A stretch of DNA of 13,730 nt, taken from the NCBI GenBank assembly GCA_031283785.1, contig JAITBC010000435.1:1-13730 (forward strand), given 5' to 3'. This document shows positions 1 to 6,490 of the stretch, piece after piece (position 1 is the stretch's first letter; each line of letters begins with the position of its first letter). The notes beneath the pieces were generated by a model. The model saw nothing but the letters and a program-made list of their open reading frames with translations, searched no databases and was not told the DNA's origin. The DNA comes from Tannerella sp. (GTDB lineage: Bacteria; Bacteroidota; Bacteroidia; Bacteroidales; Tannerellaceae). A program made the position numbers and the translations under genes.

Positions 1-75
1 GAGAAAGCGATTGAGGAAAAGGACAAAGAAATTGCAGAATTGAAGCGTTTTCTTCGGGATAAACAAGTTGAATAA
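1..75 (+). CDS. C-terminal end of an unidentified protein with a coiled-coil tail (partial)
   Basis: The first 24 codons of the window are open in frame 1 and end in TAA at 73-75. The peptide is almost entirely charged residues with regularly spaced I and L (EKAIEEKDKEIAELKRFLRD), as in the end of a coiled coil. The N-terminal part lies outside the window, so no family can be assigned. Such tails occur on many Bacteroidota proteins, including small DNA-binding regulators, but nothing here identifies which. Reading frame certain within the window; function unknown. Confidence 0.6.
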   Translation, partial: EKAIEEKDKEIAELKRFLRDKQVE

Positions 76-207
76 GTTAATCCGTCTTTTATAGACTCCT
101 TGCGTACCGGTCAACTCCTGCCGGGAGAAAGACACAAAGTTACCTGAAAATCCGGTGATTTCCAAACGCATGCGGATGAAAAAAGTTTTTTACACAGGAA
201 AAAGTTG

Positions 208-235
208 TTTGTTGGAACATAATGTATTATCTTTG
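208..235 (+). promoter_or_regulatory. Bacteroidota-type promoter of the large secreted-protein gene
   Basis: A -33 element TTTG (208-211) is followed after 16 bases by TATCTTTG (228-235), an exact match to the Bacteroidota -7 consensus TAnnTTTG. Transcription would begin near 242, about 22 bases before the ATG at 264. The rest of the 76-263 gap holds an A6-G-T6 block (179-191) just upstream and no convincing terminator for the preceding gene. Confidence 0.7.
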
Positions 236-263
236 CGTTTGCTTTATAATAAATGTATTGCTT

Positions 264-3089
264 ATGGATAGAAAGATTACGGTTTGGTGTATGATTGTCT
301 GGGGTATGTTTTTTGTATGCCCTGCAGATGCTATGCCTGTTCCTGTTGAAAAACCGATATTCGACAGCGTGTATTATTATTTAAAAATTGATACTTCCGG
401 TATGGATTTAGGTTATCTGCGAATGGATACGGCAGAGTTGACATTGTCGGCGGCGGCAGCGAATGATCTCGGCGGCGATGCTGTGTGGAGAATTATCGAA
501 GCGGAATATTCTCCCGAAACGCCCGGCACAGGCAGCGAATACCGGTTTGTAAATGTTGCGGCGTCGGATACGCTCCGCTTTTCGCCGGTTACTACGCAGC
601 CGGATACGGTAGCCGCAGTAAAAGAGGACGGGATTCTTTCTTACTGGTTTGACCTGGTTTTTAATGAAGGCGTCGGGAATGAATTTAAAACTTTATATGA
701 AGACGGAGAGGATACGATAGAATATTACCTTACGATGGGCGATGGCGGCGTTGTGACGTTGTCGACCGAGGCTTCGGTGCGATCTCGTTTGAATTTCTCG
801 GTCGAACGCGTAAAAAAAATACCGGATCTGAGCAGGTATTACCGGCTGAAAGCGGATACACTGGGTTCGCCCGGCGTGGCGCCCGTCGGTTTCCTTTCGG
901 CAGATACGACGATCCGGCGCGATAGCCTGTCGGTATACAAAACGCTGAAGGGCGATTTGTCGCTATGGAAGTTGACGGTCGATACGATTGTTTATGATAC
1001 GACTTATTTTAAGATATCCAACAAGGCGACGGACAGTATCCTGTCGTTTGATATCCCGTCCGTCGATACGGTTGCCTGTATGAGGCAAGGGGGCACGCTT
1101 AACCAATGGATGCTTCCTTTCTTTGTCGAGGAGAACGGCATCGGGAAGTTCCTGGTACGCGACACTCTGGCCGGTAAAGATTATTATCTTGCGCTGAAGG
1201 ATACGGTTGTCATGCTCGTTTCGGATACGATGACATATCGGTGTATGAAATTTGTTCCGGAAGAGGATTTTCTTGTGGATACGACATTGGTGTATAAGGT
1301 GAAATATCTTAACGGCACGGATTCGGGTCGTTATCTGGGAGCAAATGCACGTGGGGATAAAACGCTGCTTGATACGGTTTATGCACACCTTCCGGATGGC
1401 CAGTTTGTGGTGCACAGGGATAATAAATATACGCTGATGAACCGTTCGGGGAATGTGACGACCGGGCAGGGAGGGGATGGTTTCGATTCTTTATCCGTCG
1501 TTTGCAATGCTTCGGGCGATGCGCTCCCGTTCCTGTATACGAATAGCGTAGATACGTTTGAGATTGTTCCTGTAACATACGGGGATATGGAAACGAGGAA
1601 GTCTAATCCGTACCTGGGGTATAAATATCTGCGGCGTGAGGAACTCAGCCTTTCTGCGTATGTATTTTCATATATCTCGGCAGATACCCTGAACGGGCGC
1701 GTTATGGGATATACGCTTGCGGATTCCCTGGCGGTAATGCTTCCCGCCGGCGACACGGCGCAGTTTGTGCTTGACGTGTCGAACGAATATTCGGCAGGCG
1801 CCCCGGAGATAGCGGGGATACGCCATCTTGAAAGATTCGCTTATCATCTGCGTGCTTTTGACGATACGACGCTTTATCTCTCGACGGGTGCGGATGATTC
1901 GCTACGCGTAGATACTGTGCCGTATCAGGCCTCATTCTTCCTTAAAGAAGATACGATACCTGAATCGGAGAACTATTATTTTCTGGATACGCTTGTCGGA
2001 AGGAAATTGCTTGCGGATTCGACGAAACGCTTTTATATGGCGCCTGTCGACACGGTCGTTACTCACTTGTTTTCGATGATTTGGAGAGACCGCTATCCCC
2101 CGGAAGAAGATCCTCATGATTACCTCACTTATGAAGAATTGACGGAGATACATTCGGGAATAGGATTATATGAAATGGTAAATGTAAAGGATGGCGAAAC
2201 AACGTACCTGGCGAAGAATTATTATAATTACGCCTGTTTCGGTAAGGAAGGCGGATCGATGTTCACCCCTTCCGTGCAGACAAGGGCAGGTTCGTACGTA
2301 CCTTCCGACTTCCATTTGTGGATCGATACGGCCCGTGCGCGGGGATATAATCCTGAGAGACCGTCGTTTTATATTGTTAAGGATATTGATACGCTGTCCG
2401 CCGGATCGTCAAGGTATAATATGTCGGGATATTTCCTGCATGTAATGGATTCATTGCCGGGACAGGAGGATTCTAAGGTAATAGATGACGAGGGTGTCGG
2501 CGCATATGAATATAACCGGTTGAATTTTGTGAAGGCAAGACGTTATTCGGCAAATGAACTGCTGTTGAATTTCGGACTTGAAGCCGGAGAAAGGACGGCA
2601 AGGGACAGCGTTGGTTTTCCCGGTAAAAATGAAAATGCCATTAATGAATACCGCTTCTATCTGCAGAGGACGGGTAATCCCGATAATCCCGAAGAATACT
2701 ATATTGTTACGGAGCAGGGGTATGGAGCGTTGCCCCGTACGAGAGGTTATCTCTCCTCTACGGTGAACGGGCGGCTTTATGTCGGCCTGCGTAACAGTGG
2801 CGATGCCAAAACTGTGACGATATCCGAAGCAAACCGTGTATCGAACGAGGTCGTACCTCCTTCCGTACTAAAACCGGAAGAGGCAGGCAGGAATATTACG
2901 ATTATCGGCGGCGACGGGCAGGTTGCCGTTAATAACGCATCGGGAGAGCGTGTTACGGTCTTTAATGTGCTCGGACAGCGGGTCGCCGACAAAATAATGT
3001 TTTCCGATAAAGAGACGATTGCCGTTCCGCGCGGTATCCTGATCGTGAAAGTCGGGGAAAGTAAGACGCGGAAAGTCGTTGCCAAATGA
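264..3089 (+). CDS. Large secreted repeat protein with DUF6383/T9SS-like C-terminal domain
   Basis: Predicted exported protein of 941 residues, function unknown. I chose ATG 264 because the only longer in-frame ATG (222) precedes the -7 box at 228-235. The chosen start also gives a clean signal peptide: charged MDRK, a hydrophobic core to about residue 19, and probable cleavage after PADA (residues 20-23). The body appears built from about five diverged units of roughly 110-180 residues, opening near residues 36, 191, 343, 524 and 634. Each opens with an aromatic/basic strand such as YYRLK followed by a GYL or GFL segment, as in beta-rich lectin-like folds. The last 65 residues, with the core VFNVLGQRVADK and a final KVVAK, resemble DUF6383 of Tannerellaceae and type IX secretion sorting tails. 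The body is packed with D(S/T)(A/I/L/V/M/T) O-glycosylation sequons. Likely outer surface or secreted; ligand or partner unknown. Confidence 0.85.
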   Translation: MDRKITVWCMIVWGMFFVCPADAMPVPVEKPIFDSVYYYLKIDTSGMDLGYLRMDTAELTLSAAAANDLGGDAVWRIIEAEYSPETPGTGSEYRFVNVAASDTLRFSPVTTQPDTVAAVKEDGILSYWFDLVFNEGVGNEFKTLYEDGEDTIEYYLTMGDGGVVTLSTEASVRSRLNFSVERVKKIPDLSRYYRLKADTLGSPGVAPVGFLSADTTIRRDSLSVYKTLKGDLSLWKLTVDTIVYDTTYFKISNKATDSILSFDIPSVDTVACMRQGGTLNQWMLPFFVEENGIGKFLVRDTLAGKDYYLALKDTVVMLVSDTMTYRCMKFVPEEDFLVDTTLVYKVKYLNGTDSGRYLGANARGDKTLLDTVYAHLPDGQFVVHRDNKYTLMNRSGNVTTGQGGDGFDSLSVVCNASGDALPFLYTNSVDTFEIVPVTYGDMETRKSNPYLGYKYLRREELSLSAYVFSYISADTLNGRVMGYTLADSLAVMLPAGDTAQFVLDVSNEYSAGAPEIAGIRHLERFAYHLRAFDDTTLYLSTGADDSLRVDTVPYQASFFLKEDTIPESENYYFLDTLVGRKLLADSTKRFYMAPVDTVVTHLFSMIWRDRYPPEEDPHDYLTYEELTEIHSGIGLYEMVNVKDGETTYLAKNYYNYACFGKEGGSMFTPSVQTRAGSYVPSDFHLWIDTARARGYNPERPSFYIVKDIDTLSAGSSRYNMSGYFLHVMDSLPGQEDSKVIDDEGVGAYEYNRLNFVKARRYSANELLLNFGLEAGERTARDSVGFPGKNENAINEYRFYLQRTGNPDNPEEYYIVTEQGYGALPRTRGYLSSTVNGRLYVGLRNSGDAKTVTISEANRVSNEVVPPSVLKPEEAGRNITIIGGDGQVAVNNASGERVTVFNVLGQRVADKIMFSDKETIAVPRGILIVKVGESKTRKVVAK

Positions 3090-3090
3090 A

Positions 3091-3128
3091 AAAATAAAAG
3101 CAGGATGGAAGTCCTGCTTTTATTTTTT
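3091..3128. terminator. Bidirectional rho-independent terminator
   Basis: A perfect 15-bp inverted repeat (3091-3105 with 3112-3126) encloses the six-base loop TGGAAG. Its GC-rich top (GCAGGA/TCCTGC) sits on an A-rich/T-rich base, so each strand ends in a run of T. It serves both convergent genes. The stop codon of the minus-strand gene (3120-3122) lies inside the stem. Confidence 0.9.
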
Positions 3129-4040
3129 CGTTTTGTCGGATATACTTTGTTCCAGCCGGGCTCTGAATTCGTGATTTTTTAGTCCCCAGTCGGGAGCGAT
3201 GAGTAATTCTTTCGGCGATTGGGATACGAAACGGTCGATATGTATGTCCGGTCGCAAGCGGTCTATAAATCCGGCGACGAGGTCGATATATTCGTCGACG
3301 GTGAATAAGCGGAAGCGTTCGGGGAAAGATTCGTATTCCGTTGCCATGGCTGTTCCGCGTATGATCTGGAGCTGGTGCAGTTTTATGGAAGTAAGCGGCA
3401 ATTGGGAAACAGTAACGGCATGTCGGAGTATTTGTGCGTCTGTTTCGCCGGGGAGACCTAAAATGATATGCGCCCCGACGGGAATCTGTCGTTCCGCCGT
3501 GCGTACGACCGCAGTTTTAGCCTCTTCGTACGTATGGCCGCGGTTTATACGCCGTAGCGTTTCGTCGGAGGTGCTTTCTATGCCGTATTCAACCATTACG
3601 AATGTACTGCGGTTCAGTTCCTGCAGGTAATCCAGAAGCTTGCCGGAAACGCAGTCGGGGCGGGTGGCGATGATGATTCCCACAACATCGTTATTATGTA
3701 AAGCTTCCTCATATTTTAACCGCAGGTTCGCTGTTTTGTCATAAGTGTTTGTATAGGCCTGGAAATAAGCGATATATTTCATGTCCGGATATTTGCGTGA
3801 GAAGAAACGGATACCATCCTGCAGTTGCCCGGTTATGCTTCGGCTGTTGTCGCAATAACCGGGGTTAAACGTCCGGTTGTTGCAATAGCTGCATCCGCCG
3901 TATCCTTTCGATCCGTCGCGGTTCGGACACGTAAAGCCCGCATTCAGGGAGATCTTTTGTACTTTGAACGCCGGGAAGCGTGCCCGCAGATAATCCGTAA
4001 ATTCGGGATATATCCTGCATGTATTTTTGTTGATGAGCAT
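3120..4040 (-). CDS. TIGR01212-type radical SAM protein (YhcC-like)
   Basis: Radical SAM enzyme of the TIGR01212/YhcC family; the substrate of this family is not established. With ATG at 4040 the protein has 306 residues, close to the family length. The N-terminal segment KISLNAGFTCPNRDG leads into the iron-sulfur cysteines C38, C50 and C53 (C-x11-C-x2-C), a spacing typical of this family rather than the common CxxxCxxC. GIEST (about 153-157) and GAHIILGLPGET (about 189-200) are further conserved radical SAM core motifs. A longer version would start at TTG 4064, but that codon overlaps a likely -7 box (TATTTTTG), so I prefer 4040. It is transcribed alone, divergently from the peptidase gene. 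The sequence appears intact. The family is clear; the biochemical role is not. Confidence 0.9.
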   Translation of the reverse strand: MLINKNTCRIYPEFTDYLRARFPAFKVQKISLNAGFTCPNRDGSKGYGGCSYCNNRTFNPGYCDNSRSITGQLQDGIRFFSRKYPDMKYIAYFQAYTNTYDKTANLRLKYEEALHNNDVVGIIIATRPDCVSGKLLDYLQELNRSTFVMVEYGIESTSDETLRRINRGHTYEEAKTAVVRTAERQIPVGAHIILGLPGETDAQILRHAVTVSQLPLTSIKLHQLQIIRGTAMATEYESFPERFRLFTVDEYIDLVAGFIDRLRPDIHIDRFVSQSPKELLIAPDWGLKNHEFRARLEQSISDKTKK

Positions 4041-4061
4041 ATACCGGAGTAAATTAGCGTT

Positions 4062-4093
4062 CAAAAATATATATTTTTTCCGCTACCGGGAAA
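4062..4093 (-). promoter_or_regulatory. Probable promoter of the radical SAM gene
   Basis: On the minus strand, TATTTTTG (4069 down to 4062) matches the Bacteroidota -7 consensus TAnnTTTG. A TTTC at 4093-4090 is spaced 20 bases upstream as a weak -33 element. Transcription would start near 4055 and leave a leader of about 15 bases before ATG 4040. The AT-rich setting makes chance matches easier, so support is moderate. Confidence 0.45.
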
Positions 4094-4131
4094 TATTTAC
4101 GCCCCGAATTGCGTTTTTTTATTAAAGCGGA

Positions 4132-4162
4132 TTGATTATTCAGGGGAAAGTCAGTACATTTG
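4132..4162 (+). promoter_or_regulatory. Bacteroidota-type promoter of the dipeptidyl peptidase gene
   Basis: TTG (4132-4134), 20 bases, then TACATTTG (4155-4162) fits the Bacteroidota promoter form exactly. The predicted start is near 4169, giving an AT-rich leader of about 36 bases before ATG 4205. No Shine-Dalgarno sequence is visible, which is usual for this phylum. Confidence 0.7.
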
Positions 4163-4204
4163 CGGATGTTTAATGCTGAAATGAGATAAATTAAAATTAA
4201 TGAT

Positions 4205-6412
4205 ATGACGACAGGCAGGAAGGTATATTATGTTTTACATCAGGTATTTTTTTTTGTATTTGTAATAATGATCCTGATGCCGGGAGGCATTTCCGGGCAG
4301 AATGGCGGTAAAAGGATTGGCTTGCCCGACATTGTGAACGGGGCGTTCCGGCAGGATACGAATGTGGGCGAGATGCGTTCGTTGCCCGACGGGCGGCATT
4401 ATACGGCGATGAACAGGGAACGTACGATGATTATCAAATATTCATATCTTACGGGAGAAGCTGTAGAAACGCTTTTTGACGTGAAGAATGTACGGGAATG
4501 TACGTTTGACGATTTCGAGGATTATATAATAAGTTCTACGGGGCATCATATATTGATCATACGGGAAAAGGAGGCGATTTACCGCCGGTCGTTCCGTGCC
4601 TCCGTTTATGATTATGACGTGCGCCGCCGGATGGTGGAGCAGTTGAATGAGTCGGGTGACAAGGTTATGATACCGGTTTTCTCGCCTGACGGGCGCATGT
4701 GCGCTTATGTGGAAGATAATAACATCCGGATAAAAAAGTTTGATTACGATACCGAGACGCAGGTGACGAAAGACGGGGCGGTAAACAGGATTATCAACGG
4801 AGCGACGGATTGGGTGTATGAAGAAGAATTTTCCGTGACGAACCTGATGGCCTGGTCGCCCGACAGCGAATACCTTGCCTATGTGCGTTTCGACGAAACG
4901 GATGTGCCGGAATATGCGATGGCCGTTTACGGCGATTCATACTATCCTTATGAACGGCGTTTTAAATATCCGAAAGCAGGTGAGAATAATTCGAAAGTGA
5001 CGCTTCATGCGTATTGTGTGGAAACGAAAGATATAAAAACGCTGGCAGCGCCTGTCGACGGCGACAGTTATATCCCCTGCATCCGTTTTACGCCGGATCC
5101 TTCGCAACTGGCTGTGATGACGCTAAACCGTCAGCAGAACATATTTAACCTTTATTATGCAAATCCTAAAAGCGGAGTGTTTAAGCTTATTATGAAGGAT
5201 GAAAATAAAGCATATATAGATTCCGACTGGTTGGGGGCGATCCGTTTTTCGGAGAGCGGCTTTCTTTATGTGAGCGAGCAGGATGGGTATGCGCATATAT
5301 ATCAGTATTCCCCGACGGGCGTCATGCAGCGCCAGGTGACAAGCGGGAACTGGGATGTGACACGTCTGACGGGAAAAGATGAGGCGACGGGGACGATCTA
5401 CTACGAATCGGCGGAAGAAAGCCCGTTGCGCCGTTCGGTATATTCCATCGATACGAAGGGAAAGAAAACATGCCTGTCGACGATGCAGGGGACAAACAGT
5501 GCGTCGTTCAGCACATCGTACGCATATTTTGTAAATCATTTTTCCAATGTCACGACCCCTGCGCGTATCGGTGTATATGAGACGAAGACAGGCAGGGAGC
5601 TCCGCGTACTGCGGGATAATTCCGCCTTGCGGGATAAATTGTCGGAATATACTTTTTCGCACAAGGAGTTTACGACGATTGTCACCGCTACGGGCGAAGA
5701 ACTGAATGCATGGATTGTTAAGCCTGCGAATTTCCGCGAATCGGAGAAATATCCGGTGGTGATGTTTCAGTATAGCGGCCCAAATTCGCAATCCGTATCG
5801 GACCGTTTCGGGATGGATTGGGAACAGTATCTTGCGGCGAACGGCATTGTCTGCCTGTGCGTCGACGGACGCGGAACCGGCGCCCGCGGAGAAGCTTTCC
5901 GCAAGTGTACGTATATGCGGATGGGCGATCTTGAATCGCGCGATCAGGTGGCTGCCGCCGTTGCTTTAGGAAAACTGCCTTATGTCGATAAAGGCCGTAT
6001 TGCCATATGGGGCTGGAGTTTCGGGGGATATAACACCTTGATGGCAATGAGCGTGGGGAATGGCGTGTTTAAGGCCGGTATAGCCGTTGCTCCTCCTGCC
6101 GACTGGCGTTACTATGATACGGTTTATACGGAACGTTATATGCGTACGCCGAAAGAGAATGAAAAAGGATACGATGAGACGTCTCCCATAAAACGGGCAA
6201 AGGACCTGCAAGGCAGGCTGCTGCTCGTCCATGGTACGGCCGACGATAATGTCCATTTCAAACAGAGTATGGATTATGCGGAAGCGCTGACGCAAGCCGG
6301 CAAGCAGTTTGAAATGCAGGTTTACCGCGACAGAGATCACGGCATCTACGGAGGTAATACGCGGATGCACCTGTATACGCGTATGTCGGAGTTCATTTTT
6401 AATAATTTGTAA
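4205..6412 (+). CDS. dpp4: Dipeptidyl peptidase IV-type S9 serine peptidase
   Basis: Exported prolyl dipeptidyl peptidase of the S9B family, expected to release X-Pro or X-Ala dipeptides from the N-terminus of peptides in the periplasm. The 735-residue length is normal. Residues 1-31 form a signal peptide (basic start, FFFVFVIMILM core, likely cleavage near ISG/Q). The beta-propeller domain (roughly 90-450) holds the DWVYEEE loop (202-208), whose glutamates bind the substrate amino terminus in DPP IV. The alpha/beta hydrolase domain contains Y523 in QYSGP (oxyanion tyrosine), S605 in GWSFGG, D680 in HGTADDNVHF and H712 in DHGI, a complete catalytic triad. The YYDTVYTERYM segment is also characteristic of DPP IV. 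It has its own promoter and is followed 78 bases later by ppk1. The gene is intact. Such enzymes feed peptide catabolism in Bacteroidales; other S9 specificities are possible but the EE loop favours DPP IV. Confidence 0.93.
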   Translation: MTTGRKVYYVLHQVFFFVFVIMILMPGGISGQNGGKRIGLPDIVNGAFRQDTNVGEMRSLPDGRHYTAMNRERTMIIKYSYLTGEAVETLFDVKNVRECTFDDFEDYIISSTGHHILIIREKEAIYRRSFRASVYDYDVRRRMVEQLNESGDKVMIPVFSPDGRMCAYVEDNNIRIKKFDYDTETQVTKDGAVNRIINGATDWVYEEEFSVTNLMAWSPDSEYLAYVRFDETDVPEYAMAVYGDSYYPYERRFKYPKAGENNSKVTLHAYCVETKDIKTLAAPVDGDSYIPCIRFTPDPSQLAVMTLNRQQNIFNLYYANPKSGVFKLIMKDENKAYIDSDWLGAIRFSESGFLYVSEQDGYAHIYQYSPTGVMQRQVTSGNWDVTRLTGKDEATGTIYYESAEESPLRRSVYSIDTKGKKTCLSTMQGTNSASFSTSYAYFVNHFSNVTTPARIGVYETKTGRELRVLRDNSALRDKLSEYTFSHKEFTTIVTATGEELNAWIVKPANFRESEKYPVVMFQYSGPNSQSVSDRFGMDWEQYLAANGIVCLCVDGRGTGARGEAFRKCTYMRMGDLESRDQVAAAVALGKLPYVDKGRIAIWGWSFGGYNTLMAMSVGNGVFKAGIAVAPPADWRYYDTVYTERYMRTPKENEKGYDETSPIKRAKDLQGRLLLVHGTADDNVHFKQSMDYAEALTQAGKQFEMQVYRDRDHGIYGGNTRMHLYTRMSEFIFNNL

Positions 6413-6490
6413 TTTAAAAGCACCGTATGGCGGGCGTCCCGTAAAACGAAAAAAACGTAATATACCAATTATCAAGTATTTTCGCGGCAT

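Noticed and set aside
6430..6450. GC hairpin CGGG-CGT-CCCG in the peptidase-ppk1 gap as a terminator
   Set aside because: The stem is four bases and is followed by A-rich rather than T-rich sequence, so it does not support termination.
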